Positions 34,007-45,983 of a stretch of DNA of 64,000 nt are shown one piece after another. The position numbers and the translations under genes were made by a program. A model generated the notes under the pieces. It worked only from the letters and a program-made list of their open reading frames with translations, searched no databases and had not been told where the DNA came from. This DNA comes from Neckera pumila (Eukaryota > Streptophyta > Bryopsida > Hypnales > Neckeraceae), in assembly GCA_963969595.1 (NCBI GenBank), contig OZ018418.1:2609001-2673000 (forward strand), in the 5' to 3' direction. Position 1 is the first letter of the stretch; every line of letters begins with the position of its first letter.

Positions 34007-35750
34007 ATGGGATGTGACACCTATCTGACACTTTGTCTTATACAACATGCGACATTAGACGTCCTACATGACACCAACTCCTCCAACATGTCAGACAAGA
34101 CAATCCTAACTGTTGCGGATGAAAAGGCTCTTCCAAACTCAGAATGTGGTACCCCATCCAATAGTCCTGCGCAATCTCTAGGATCACGTCTACAGTTGCA
34201 TCCCACTTTGGTTGAAGGCATCAATATACTAGAGTGTTTAAGGAGATTAGGGAGGATGCACCACTCACGGAATGAATTGTCTACAATGGATCTAAGTGCC
34301 TTGAAGCATCATTGTATTCACTATCTTCTAGCAGTATTCAATGGAAATATCATCTTTCAGTTGCCTCCATGTCGCTTGTCTTCTTCTTCATTGGGGACCC
34401 AGAACTTGGAGAGAATGGACCGGCGTTACAATGGAAATCCGTAGTGTAAGCTGGTGACGACAAACATTCATAATTCTGACAACTTGAAATTTTGTAAGTC
34501 ATATTGCGTTGGTCATCTTGTTTGTAAAAATCCGGAGTGTGATTACTTGAAGAGAGCTTCTAAACAAAATGAAACGGAGTGGACTGGTTACACAACCTTT
34601 CCTTTTGCAATAGGAGACAGTCCTCTAAGAGAATGTACTCTAGTTTGCAAGCTCTGGAAGAAGTCACCTACATGTCTGAATACATGTGATGCTTGGATTT
34701 ACTATTCCTATAGTGATAATCCAAAGATGACTAGGGCTGCAATTTATTTTGAAGAGCATGTTCACGCTATAGCAAAGGGTATGTATAGAGATTCTACAAA
34801 GAAAATTTGTGGACTCATTGTGGAGCAGGTGGCCAAGACACCATTGACCACCAACTCCACAATTGCTCTCTTTGCTAGCAAAGACTTCCTTACAAACTAT
34901 CTATTTCACAATGGAGAGGGAGAGAAGGAGATGTTGAAGGGGGAAGAAATGTAGGAGGTCATGGATTGCAATAGTACTTGAGCAGTCCAAATATTGGGAA
35001 TGTGATATCTTCATTCCGATCAAACAACCGAGGAGGTGTCATAGACAACATCATGACCATGAAAAAAGAGTCTCGCTTCAAATACATTCACGACAGCGTT
35101 TTCTTTGGCCAAGGAAAGGAGAAGGTGTACATTTTTAAGATACTCACCAAAGGACCTAGAAGTGGAGTGGACTTGGTGAGACGCATGCAATCCGGAGGGA
35201 ATCTGGAAAATGCGTGGATGATGTTTGACCAAGTCAAGCGTGTAAAGGAATGGACTACAATGGCTTGCCACGTATATGATCCTAAGTACAAGAAGGTGAT
35301 GACCATTTCAACATGCGATATGCAATCCAAAGATATTGAGATTCCGATTCAATTTTGGAGGTATTTAAACGTTGTAATGTCACGGCACGGTATAGATCAC
35401 CTAAACTTCAAGGGATTCATGGCAGACAGCGCTATGGCCAATTGGAACGCAGTTTGTATTGTTTATGGATTTGGTTATGCAAATGACAAAATGGAGAATT
35501 GAGAGAGGACGTGCTTGTTGCATTGGAGTGTTTCTCTTCAAAAATACACTCAAAAACACATCAAGGAGCCATTCCAGCAACAACACAACAGATATTCAAA
35601 CAATACAAAGATGTGAGGTTTATGAATGAAGCAGAGACACGTCACCTTGCCATTTGGTCATGGTGGTTTTCTTTTGGAGCTGCCACTGAAAATGCACTTC
35701 ATCATTTGGAGCATTGGCTTGCATTTTGGCATTTTAGATATCGTCATTTT
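34007..35750 (+). pseudogene. MULE-like transposase, N-terminal and catalytic part (decayed)
   Basis: Open stretches follow each other on the plus strand. 34007-34444 ends MDRRYNGNP. 34454-34954 contains CVGHLVCKNPECDYLKRAS and later EEHVHAIAKGMYRDSTKK, a Cys/His arrangement like the WRKY/GCM1-type or FLYWCH DNA-binding fingers of MULEs. 34978-35502 contains GNLENAWMMFDQVKRVKEWT, ACHVYDPKYKKVMTISTCD and LNFKGFMADSAMANWNAVC, the likely RNase-H-fold core. 35499-35750 contains AIWSWWFSFGAATENALHHL and ends LAFWHFRYRHFR. Stops and two frameshifts break it. The coding sequence is cut at 35752 by a fold-back copy and resumes towards the SWIM finger near 37533. Confidence 0.6.
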
Positions 35751-35756
35751 AGGATC

Positions 35757-36212
35757 CGACGGGTGTTGTTGGACCCCCCAACAATATCTCTGCTTTTGGT
35801 GAAACTACCTTCCCCTAAAAAAAAATAAATAGGAAAGGAATAGATATTGGTTGCTTGACATTCCACATATTTTTGCCAATGCTTTTTTGTGAAATTGTAA
35901 AATAGTTTTCTCTATATTTAGTTTAAACTTGGTATGCATGAGTTTTAAACGAAGATTTTTCTATATCCAGAATTGCAAATTTTTTTTTGAAAAGAAAAAA
36001 ATGGATAAATTTTGAACTTTTGACCAAAAACAGGGGTAGTAAGGGGGGGTTCCAGAAACATCTGTCGGATTCGACGGGTGTTGTAGGAACCCCCCGCCCT
36101 ACCCTTGTTTTGGTTCAAATTGACCTCCCCCAAAAAAAAAAAAATGAAAAGCAATAGGTATTGTTTGCTTGACATTCCTAATGTTTTACCCAATGGTTTT
36201 TTGTAAAGTAGA
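35757..36212. repeat. Direct duplication (35757-35905 and 36072-36212) starting at a fold-back centre
   Basis: Both copies start with CGACGGGTGTTGT(T/A)GGA and continue through a C-run, an A-run after CCTCCCC/CTTCCCC, GCTTGACATTCC, CAATG(C/G)TTTTTTGT and AAAGTAG/AAAATAG. The first copy begins with only the right half of a fold-back element (E). The second copy contains the right half of the complete element D. The duplication start therefore falls at the palindrome centre. Confidence 0.75.
36019..36119. mobile_element. Fold-back element D (101 bp)
   Basis: The ends TTTGACCAAAAACAGGGGTAG and, reverse-complemented, TTTGAACCAAAACAAGGGTAG pair over 20 positions. Inside, GGGGGGGTTCC pairs with GGAACCCCCC, and the centre CTGTCGGATTCGACGGG matches the family core. 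It interrupts the MULE coding sequence. Confidence 0.82.
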
Positions 36213-36496
36213 TGTTAAGATTTTCTTGTACTGGAATGTCCTTCATTTCATGTGAACTTTATATGGACTTAGTTCTAATAGTTCAGAGTTCTGGTTGATT
36301 GTGATGTATGGCATTGAAATAGTATTCACACTTCTTGTGGATGGCTTTTTAGGATTTGAATCTGGAGGAGTTGGCAAACATGCCTTCATGCAACCTATCA
36401 AAAATCGTCCACAACAAGTGGCTTCAAATGTCCAAAAACCAAGGTAACAATTTGTTTGATGCCAATTGCAACGATAGTATTTGAGCATGGATACAA

Positions 36497-37770
36497 ATGA
36501 CAAATTACCGTGCACACTTAAAAGGACACGCATCTAGATCTGGTCCATCCAAGGGGGAGTTGAAGTTGAGAGCTGCAAGAAGAAGCAGAGACCCAAAGAA
36601 TATGGAAGAGCCGCTCAATACTTTACCTGGAGCTGAGGGTGTGGGAACTCACATACTACATCTAGAAGAAGAAGAGATCTTTGGAAGCACTAAGAGGAAG
36701 TTGGACATTTCCATTGGCAATGCACAAGACTCACATTGACCTGACAAAGTCAATTTCTCTCAACCACATATTCAAATAAGGTCCACTACGGCTTCTCTAG
36801 AATCTTCCCAAGGCAAAGGAGAAGAAGTTGAGGTGCAACCATCCTGGCATGTTACGATTGCATTTGAAAGTGACTGCGACATGTCAAAGTGGCACATTGC
36901 TAGGATCAACCACAAATCGAACGGAAATGTCAAGCTCAACAACAAGCATCAAACATCAAGTGCACTGCTAAAATAACAAAGGGAAGGAAGGGAACCCCAA
37001 CTCCAATCTATCGTGGTCAAAAGCAAGATTACCGGACTAAGCGAAAGGTGGTGGCAGACTTTTGGATCTGTTGGAATGATAATGAACAATGTGTAAAAGG
37101 TACAATGCAAAGCTATATTATAGGTAAGCCTGAGGTGCCAAAGTTTTGGCCTATTTTGACCGGGATTAACCTTAGTTGAGAAGCAACATTGTATTTGCAA
37201 CATGTTGGCTTCCGTCTCCAAGAGCGCCCTACATTGTCGCCATGACGACTCTTCAACATGTCAAACATTTTCAAGAGTGTTTTGTATGATCAACCGCCGC
37301 CACAAGATGTAGATGTATATCCAATTGTTCGGAACAACTGAACCATAAGGAGAAATGCAAGTGCACCAACTATAGAACAGCGGAACAAGTGGGAAAGTGC
37401 TGACAACATTAGAGGACAAATTCTGGAAGTGACCTTGCTTCCATTTCTAGGCCTAGGTGCAATAGTGTCATTGGAGACTGGGGTAGATCTCAACAAAAAT
37501 GAATATTGAATTACATTGGGCACGTTCCCCACATGCACATGCCCGGATTTTGTTCAGATGTCTATTTCCGCTATTGGAGGGTGTCAAGCATATGTGAACT
37601 GCAAGCACTTATACTACTTGTACCCTTACTTCTACAAGATGGACATCTATGATGACCAATTCATCCACGCACCAGGTATAGCTTCACTGAGTTGAACGCT
37701 TCTTCTACTTCAAGCAAGGATCATCACTATTCTAGAATAGGATTGACCACATTCAATTTATGTTTTCATT
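36497..37770 (+). pseudogene. MULE-like transposase, C-terminal part with SWIM zinc finger (decayed)
   Basis: The plus-strand frame resumes with a basic region (HLKGHASRSGPSKGELKLRA) and an acidic one (GTHILHLEEEEIFGSTKRKL). It then runs through PIYRGQKQDYRTKRKVVADF to TCTCPDFVQMSISAIGG and AYVNCKHLYYLYPYF. The cysteines at 37533-37541 (CxC) and the CKH at 37600-37608 (CxH) form a SWIM finger, the usual C-terminal mark of MULE and related transposases. Several stops interrupt it. Reading direction and order fit with 34007-35750 as one gene. Confidence 0.6.
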
Positions 37771-37779
37771 AGTATTGTA

Positions 37780-38740
37780 TCAATTTACATTTGGTAAAAC
37801 TAAATGATGTAAGCATGTGGAATGAAAAATGTTCATGCATTCATGACATATTGGAATTTGTCATTTGTCAAATGTTTTGAAGAAGAAAGTATAATGACCC
37901 AAGACTACAATGTTGATCTCTCATCCAGCTGTGAGCATATGAATATGAGATAAATTTTGTTTATTTTTTGTTTTTTCCTTTCCTATTTCAATTACATCCC
38001 TTTTTCCTACTTTTTTGCTTCATTTACCAACAATGCTAGTATGTGAGCGCAAAGTGGTGATAAGTGCTAAAAATGCCGAGGAATAGTGACAAGACCAAAG
38101 TTTCAGGGTTCCTATTCATATGTCCCATAACGATTGGCATTCTAGAACGCGCCACTATAAGAGGTGTCACCTTCGACAGTCATACATGCTAGAGGGCCGT
38201 TTGGGGGAATAGCCTTTCTCCGTCATGATGTGGAGAATTATATTTCTAGTGGCTCTCTGACAATTTGTTGAAAATACTAATTGAAGCATGTATAGATAAA
38301 GCACATATAGAAAAATAAATAAAGCATGCATAGACTTCGCCTCAATTGGTTTTTGAGCTTTCTTCATTTGCCTTTGAAATCCATTCAGACCCTAAACCCT
38401 TAAGGTTAGACTCAATGAGAAATGACTCGCGGGACCAATACGACACAATCATTTATTTTTCAAGATTTCTTGGGAAAATGCCACGGTCACCACCAAACTT
38501 CCCCTTTTGGGGGGGAACCAAGGTTTCTTCAAAACCTTAGCCTCCATAAAAAATGACTCTCGGTCTCACCATGTGAAGCATTCTTTTCTACTACAAATAA
38601 TTTGAATACCACATAAAATATTTACTAGTCCACGGTCATAGAAGATACGGTCATAGGTTCCAGATTTACCATTAATAGCAAAAAAAATTTAATTTTTTGA
38701 ATTTTTTTAATCAAAAAAAAAAATTTGGCAAAAAATGGTA
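37780..38740. other. Spacer, no gene seen
   Basis: The spacer has only short ORFs and contains no terminal repeats that I could pair to bound the MULE. Confidence 0.45.
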
Positions 38741-38939
38741 TTTTTTTTTCAGGCTCTAGGCTCACAAGCTCCACGCTCACAAGTTCACGTCTCCAAGCTC
38801 ACATATTAGCGTTGTTGGTTGGATATCTTTGCTGCAAATTCCTAATAATTAAATATCTCTGGACAGCCCTCAATTCTAACCCTCTGAATTGTTGCATACC
38901 CGCCCTTCTAGACTTTTTCGTCTTGCGGAATCACTCTTG

Positions 38940-39468
38940 CTATGTCCGGAAGTGCTATGAGATGTTGTCTACCCTTATCTAATTCAGCAAGTCCATCAAT
39001 GCTTTTCTACCAATGCAGAGACCCTTGTCTATTTTGGCTCTTTGAAAATGGAGCAAAACGGTTACCAAACAATTCAGCTCTGAGAATCACTTGCTCAAAG
39101 CGTTCATCACTTGCACTGTGTCACTTCCCATACTTTACTAGGGTGTCTTTTGCATTCCACAATGAATCTTGGACCTTGTTTGTTAAGAATCGGTTGAAGA
39201 CCCTCTTGTCTGTCTCTTGTTGCCATTTCGGAACGTTGACTGCATTCATGAATCATTTCCACATATCTGACTTGAATTTCTCCTCACCTTACCAAACATA
39301 TTTGGTATGTAGAGACATAGTACTTTCCATCTCATAGAAGTTGACCGTGCATTTGATCAAAAAACATTTCAATGCATAAGAAGGTTGCTCTTTATTGGGT
39401 GCACTGCCCGAAGGGTGCTGATGTTCCTCGTGTTTCCTCTTTGCTGCCTTTTTTGTTCGCACCATCAT
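38940..39468 (-). pseudogene. Decayed transposon-type gene with basic N-terminus
   Basis: The ATG at 39468 opens MMVRTKKAAKRKHEEHQHPS. The frame continues with LIKCTVNFYEMESTMSLHTK, NVPKWQQETDKRVFNRFLTN and ERFEQVILRAELFGNRFAPF. It is broken by stops at YVW*, WK* and YGK*. Long conserved-looking hydrophobic/charged patterning marks it as former coding DNA. I do not recognise the family. About 200 bp upstream of the ATG begins a GTCCG-rich island, as at 17990 and 49880. Confidence 0.45.
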
Positions 39469-39659
39469 GATGGAATTCTTTGTATGAATGAATATTTTGA
39501 TATTCCTAGAGAACGTCGCTTCAAAAGAGAATTATGCCAAAGTTTGAAAAAAAAGCAATAAGAGGGCCCCCAAATTTGACTTTGTTTTCCCTTGGAAAGG
39601 AACCAATGGAGACCTAAGCCACCAAGCTTTCTGCTCCGCTCTTGCAAGATGCAAGGGAG

Positions 39660-40135
39660 AAAATAAAAGTGAGGAGCAGACGGGTCGTCCGCGCCTCTTA
39701 TACCCTAGCAAATGGCAAGGTGGTCAGACGATGCAGCATCAAATGGCCCGGATGAGGCGCGTAGTCTGCCATCCGCCAAATCCAGCGGTCCGTAAGCCAA
39801 GTTGGACGAATGTCAAATGGGGATGGAGAACACGGGCCATCGGACAGCGTGTGGCGGACGGAAGCTGCACCGCTCGGACGGCAGTTGGCGGACGGAGGGC
39901 GACCAATTGGACGACGACAACAGACAAAGGGGGACTACTTGGACGGGTTTGGCGGACAAAGGGGGGCTGCTCAAACGGCTGCTTGCAGACGGAGAGGACT
40001 GGTTGGACAGGGGATGGACAAAGGGGGATTGCTCGAATAGCGGACACGGAAGGCGGATGCCAGGATCGCGTCCAACGCTATAAAGGACGGCGGCCACTTC
40101 TCCGACACTAAATCAGACAAAGGGCATGCGTCCGA
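39660..40135. repeat. GTCCG/GGACAAAGG-rich island upstream of the 39468 gene start
   Basis: This is a GC- and CpG-rich patch with repeated GGCGGAC, GGACAAAGGGGG, TTGGACGG and one ATCCGCCAAATCC. ORFs on several frames here are by-products of the repeats. It has the same word family as 17990-18620, 49880-50290 and 51541-51960. Confidence 0.6.
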
Positions 40136-40139
40136 GCAC

Positions 40140-42069
40140 TTAGGGAGTTCAGGGAGGTCATTTCAAATAATGTTCTGAAAATGTCAAAATAATCTTTTTA
40201 TCTCTCCACAGAATTCACGCAGCTCAAAATATTACAGAATTGGATGAGTATGTTTTTCTCATCAATGAGATAATTAGGTCTACTTCATTTGGAAAGTGCA
40301 TGTTTGACCCATTATTGTGTATTCAACCCCGAAAGTCCCAATGGTCCTACGGGGGCCAAAATGCGACTTTGGGTTGGCTTCTAATTGTTCAAATCTTAAT
40401 GTGATTTTTTGAAACTTCTTCGAGAGCTTTAAAGATACGCAAGGTTCTTGGGAATATAATTCTGTGTGTCAAGTGCTGTTCGGGACTCCGGAAGCAAAAG
40501 TTATAGTACAATAAGCCAAAAATGTAGGTCGGCGGGCAGCCCAAATAAAAACACAAAAAATTAATTGTTTTTTTAATTCATAATTTTTGGTAGATAATGT
40601 GCACTTTTCATGGATATGTCAACTTCTAATTCATTCTATTTGGATTAGGGATAAGAAAGTTATGGGCACTTTTTATTTTGGGGCAATCTAAGTATGTTAT
40701 TCCAAAAATTGTTTCAGGAGGCTACAGTTGAATTTTGAATGCAAATTTTAAGTCTTTTAGATTTTCTTTTCTGGATAGGGTTACATTTGCTTTCTACAAC
40801 AATCCTCACCATTGGGATTATTATATTTCAATTGCATTCTAGAGAAATTAAGAATTTTGTTTTTTTACTCAAATTTGGATATAGTTCTACTTAATTTTTT
40901 TTTAAAGAATGAAAATCAGTTTTTTCTTTCTTGAGTTTTTGTCCAGATTCTAAATTCAATCCATCAGCATAGAAAATTTGAAATGCAAAAAATTAGAGTG
41001 CAAAAATTTGACACCAATGGATATCACTATCATCTAAAATTGCAAGACAACAATCCAAAAAACTTTTCTTTTCAACTTTGAATGTTGATATCTTCTAATC
41101 GGTATGGTCAAACTTCATGATATTTTTTCCACATCTTCTCAGATAAGTGAAGCACAAGATCCAATGGTTAGGCCAGGGAGAATTGACACTTCATAATGCC
41201 TTGAATTCTAACCTTGCAAAAAACATTGAAATTCTTTGTTTGCCACATTTGATAAACTTTGCAATTTCTGAATTCATATTCGCAATCATAGTCCCCGAAT
41301 TAGGTAAGAAATGTGAAGAAATACAAAATTAAAGCGGCACAAAATAGGGGGCAATTTTCACATTTATCCTTTGACGGAGCAATAGAAGGGTCAGTCCTCC
41401 CTAGCCCTATGGTTACAATTTTGAAAATTTGATTTCTCTGCATTCTTCAGTGAATGCATCAAAAATGGCAATTTCATATCATTTTGGGTAGAATAGTTGC
41501 TTTGGGACTTCATGGATTCAAATGTTTTATTGAGGTCAACATAATTATCCCTCCATCAGGACATCCTCTCCCAATTTCATCATGCATATCAAACTCCAAA
41601 AAAATAAAATAAAATAAGATTTTTGATCGAATTTTGTTATATGATTTTTATGGTAAATTCACTGCATTCATTGACAAACATTGGTGATGAATTCTTCAAC
41701 TTGGTAGCCTACATATGTACCAATCACATATATTTTATTCAATTTAAATGTACAAAATTATATATTCATCATCCATGCACTATTGCACATTGACATTGAC
41801 ATGGCAAAAGAATAGAAAGTAGTCCAATGCAATTTTCATTATCAAAAACTCCACGAATTATACAACAATGGTTTAGGATAATAGTGCTAAATACACTAAC
41901 CTACTAATCTATGTATACATTGTGATGTAATGTGTTTTCTTTGAAATTTAAAAATAACTCCGTAATGCTTACCAACATCACATTACTACGCTTGCCACAT
42001 TTTATATTATATGGCAACTAATTACAATCAATGGACCGTATTGCACAACAGTGCCTAGAATAGTCCAAT
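40140..42069. other. AT-rich spacer, no gene seen
   Basis: No protein-like ORF, transposon end or tandem array was recognised. It ends at the target-site copy ATACT (42070-42074) of unit 3. Confidence 0.5.
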
Positions 42070-43256
42070 ATACTTGTCGTAGCACAAGAAAGTAAAATCC
42101 CTCCAGTAGACGTTCCAACGTATTTAAACGCTTTTAGGATGACTCGTGTATTGTTCCCACAGAGATCTAGTTTGTACTTCTATAGTGATGGCTGAAACAA
42201 GATGCGGAAGTTACAACAACCACAAGTGAACCGGATTCTAGAATGGAAAGCTAAGAACATCTATGCAATTGCTTTCCATTTGGTTGGACTATTCCACTTT
42301 AGTTCCAATCCGCTCAACAACAACAAGGAAGTATCTAAACAATGTATTGCTCTCTTTTCTACTGATAATACTTTGACCCTAGGACTCAGAACCGAAACTG
42401 GAAGGAGTGTTGTTATCCTGTGCTTCTTCCTGATTCCGCTTTCGGATCTTCAAATTTAGTAACTGTTTAGAAGTTTAGCCTCTACTGCAGAGGGTTTTGC
42501 GTATTGTAATTAAAGAAGGCTGTGTGAATTCCTACCCTTCAAGGTTTTATAGTGTCAGAAGTTCCATTCAAAGAAGAAAAAGACAAAAGACAAAAAGAAA
42601 TGGGACTTCAGTTTCTCCTCACAACTAACCCAGAAGCTTAATCCGGATCAGCAGGTCACTCAAGAAACCCCTACAGTCTCCACAATACTACAACAACAGA
42701 TTCTCCTGACCTAAGTTCCTCGATAGAGACGCTACTCTCGGAAACCGGATACAGGAAACATTTGGAGGCACTCATCTCTTGCAAAACCTGCAAACACAGC
42801 TACCCGCACGAAGTAATGGTTCTAGCATTACTGTGGGAATACAAAAACTTTAGTAGATAGAAAATAGGATAAAAATGGGTTAGCATAGTCTAATTTTGTT
42901 GAATTTGTTATTAGTATCCAAGAATCTGGGTCAGCTAGAAAGAAATTAGAAATAGCTGATACCTGGATTGCTAGAATTCCTAAACCGGATAAATATTCCG
43001 GTGACAGACGGAAGCTGTACGACAGAAGACGGATCCGGAAAGCCTACGACCGATAACCTTCCGGCCTAGACCCCCTAGGGCACCATTACGAGAACGATCT
43101 CATACCCATTCCCCTGGGGAACTGTCGGCCGAACGTCGGGTACTTAAGGGCTCAGTTTTCATTTCTTCTATCTCTTTTTTCTTGTACTTGTGGTGTGCGC
43201 TTAGAGAGTGAAAGTGTGTTGAGTTAGGACCATGCTAGGGAGAGATCGATGAGGTC

Positions 43257-43271
43257 GGTGCCAATTGCACC
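43257..43271 (+). other. GGTGC-N5-GCACC dyad before the unit 2 ORF
   Basis: GGTGCCAATTGCACC lies 21 bases before the ATG at 43293, in the position matching 12576-12590 of unit 1. It is conserved although the surrounding 5' DNA differs, so it may be a primer-binding or regulatory site. Confidence 0.35.
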
Positions 43272-43292
43272 AGATTAGCGAGTCGGTAAACT

Positions 43293-44940
43293 ATGGCAGG
43301 GCCGGCTTGGATGATGTCTCCGGCAATTCCTAAGTATTTGAAAGTCCAAAAGCACTTGGAGGAGGACTTAGAAACAATAGGATGCGCCGGATTGTTGCGA
43401 CGCCCCTGGAGTTTGAAGAATGATGAGATCATCGCGGAACTTATAGTGGGAGTTCCGAATCAGTACCAATTGACTGTGAGAGGCCAGCCCAAACTTTGGA
43501 CGGAGGACATTTGGGCGGAAGTGTATTCGTTCCGGAAAGCCGGATTTGGTTTAGCTCCCCGTAATGATAGGACCGAGCAAAGTAAGTTTTGAGGTCCGGT
43601 GCATAATAAGGAGGGATACAGTATTCATGATTGTATTGAGGATAGGCATAGCCGGATTCTGGAGTTTCTCATTCTGATTCTGTATCCGTAGAAGCCTACC
43701 TGGATTACGGCGATAGTAGCAAGCACCATATTTGGAGCGATGGAAGGCAGATCGGCAAATTGGGATAGACTTATCACAAACGTAGTCTCTAAGTTAGTCG
43801 CGCGGGCAACATCCAAAAAAGCTACCCTGCTAAGCCCGTATCTTTTCCATCTTTATCATCAGCAGGTTTTTTTGAATGAATTGGAGATGCATGTATACAT
43901 TCATGGAGAGGAAGTCCTGAAGTACGAGTTTATGGAAGAAGTCCAACTGGACCAACCCGTCCAAGGAGTATCCAAAGAGGAAGAATCGGAGCAGCCGCCC
44001 TTGACGCCGGGGGCACTGAAGGTGCAGGAGCTCCGCATCCAAAATTTGCAGCAAGACAAGATGGATCTCAAATCCCGAGTAGCTCAGCTAGAGAGCAAGC
44101 TAGAGGTGGCAAGGACAAAGGAGGCAAACGCTTCCAACTTGTCCGGAATCTGTCGACTTTGGTGGCAGCTCCAGCAGAGCAAGTGTTACTAACCCGGCTC
44201 TTCACCAACAAGATGAAGGACAAAGCTCACCCATCCGGACCGAATGTGCTAAGGGTGCTCATCAACTACCAAGCCCGGATGGAGAAGATGTTGGCAGAGA
44301 TGCGGCAGTTGCTGGGTCAACTTGACCCGGACAGGGAATTGGATTTCGAAGGTTTCCCGGAGGTCGCAGATGCCCATAATTATTTGCAAACTCCGGCCAA
44401 AGAAGCAATACCGGAGGAGAATCCAATAAGGGGACAAGATATGTTGATCAATGAGACCAGTATGCCCCTGATGTCCGGAAAGGAGGGAACCGGAACGTCT
44501 GTTCCGATAAGGACAACAAGATTTGTGACAATACCGGAAGCTTCAACATTGGAAAAGGCGAGAGACTTGATTCCGGAAACGAGACTCACCTTTCTTATAG
44601 GTGAGCTAGCCCGACCAATTGGAGCTGCAATCTTTGCTACACCAAAGTCCGTGGTTTGTCGTAGCCTGGCCAGACCTTCGGGGCCATCAAGAATCCGGCT
44701 TGGAACTATCCAAAGAAGTTCATCCACACGCAGCAAACTTCTCCGCCCAAGGGCGATAAAATTCCATTGGAGATTTCGGACGATGAGGAGGAAGAATGTG
44801 AAACCGGAAGGGAGTCAGAGGACGAGGCCACTCTGCCTCAAGGGCGCACGATCCTCATCCGGGCACAGGCCAAGAGCACGCCAGTGAAGTCATCATCAAC
44901 CAAGGCAGGGAACAGCATGAAGAAATCAAGGAAGAAGTAG
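43293..44940 (+). pseudogene. Unit 2 protein, same family as units 1, 3 and 4 (broken)
   Basis: The ATG at 43293 is followed by LRRPWSLKNDEIIAELIVGV, LWTEDIWAEVYSFRKAGFG, ILEFLILILYP, STIFGAMEGRSANWDRLI and LLSPYLFHLYHQ, the conserved order of the family. A heptad-rich segment with LRIQNLQQDKMDLKSRVAQL is coiled-coil-like. After a frameshift near 44150 comes LLTRLFTNKM, then KMLAEMRQLLGQLD, an acidic tail and finally NSMKKSRKK. In-frame stops occur at about 43590 and at about 43689 (P*KPTW). A second frameshift near 44740 separates the acidic tail. It is probably not translated whole. Confidence 0.7.
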
Positions 44941-45983
44941 TTAATTTGATGGGTTTTTGTTTGTTTGTTTTGAATTTGTTCCGTCTCGGGTTTCTTGGAG
45001 GTGGGATCCGATTCGAGATTCTTAGGAGGCCACCGACCTGGATTTTCTGGTTATCTTGGATGTTAGCTTCATTGGCCACCCTGATTTTCAGGTGTGCCCT
45101 TTTTGCTTTTTTGCTTTTTAGTTTGGGTTTTAAAGGTAGGCAGGCTTGTTGCCCTCTCATTCCATTCCAGTCCATTAGAGTGCATTTTGATTATATTCTT
45201 TTGCTTTCTTTAATCGGAGACCCCTTATGGATATTTTTGGATCCGGCTACATGCATGAGTAAGAGTATTTGCAAGAGTGTTGAAGTGTGAGGAAGACGGG
45301 TGAGGAGGAATCCGGATCTAAGTCAACTGGGTGTGATCAGTAGTCGGCATTTGAGAGAACTCTAGATCTGTGAAGGAGGATTAGTGCATTTGGAAATCCT
45401 TGGGACCATATTTTGTGTTATCTTAGCACATCTTTGTGTTAAGGATACTTACGCTTGGATTGTGCGTACGACAATTACCGTCATACCAACCCAGTGTCAA
45501 AACTTTTCAGACCAACACTTAGGATGCGGAAATCAAAATACTTTGCATTGGAAAATGAAAAGAACATAAGTGTAAGATAATATTATCTTATCAAGCCCGA
45601 AATTGAAATCAACTTCAACCCCCTAAATACTAAATACATGGGCACCCAAAAGGCCTCATGAGAATCCTAACTACAGACCAAAGAATGACACGCGTCATTC
45701 CTTCAATTCCAAAATCCTAACTTCCTGTGTTGACTTCCTAACAGCCCGCCCTTTCCACAAAAAGTGGATCTTAGATCCAAAAAATCCGGATCCAGCTGTT
45801 CAGGTGCATGCAATTAGAAAGCAACTAGAAAGCTGCTTCCTAAAAACTTTAATTTTCCTTTATTTAACTAAATTAAACTTGTCTTTTGCTTTCCTATAAT
45901 TAACTTAACTGGACTATACTTTATTTTCCACCTACCAAAAGCTGGAGTTCCACTAACTCCCTAAATCAGCTCCTACAAATGCT

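Larger units (their letters stand above)
42832..45473 (+). mobile_element. Unit 2: 2.6 kb gene-bearing TG...CA element nested in unit 3
   Basis: It starts TGTGGGAATACAAAAAC and ends TTGTGCGTACGACA, with ATTAC on both sides (42827-42831 and 45474-45478). It is inserted in the opposite orientation into the 3' region of unit 3, so it is younger than that copy. It shares the dyad before the ORF and GAAGACGGGTGAGGAGGAAT in the 3' region with unit 1. Its 3' region (about 530 bp) is much shorter than unit 1's. No LTR pair, polymerase or integrase is visible. Confidence 0.85.

Noticed and set aside
39731..40111. ORFs in four frames of the island at 39.7-40.1 kb
   Set aside because: Repeat-derived and mutually overlapping, with no start context or homologous pattern.
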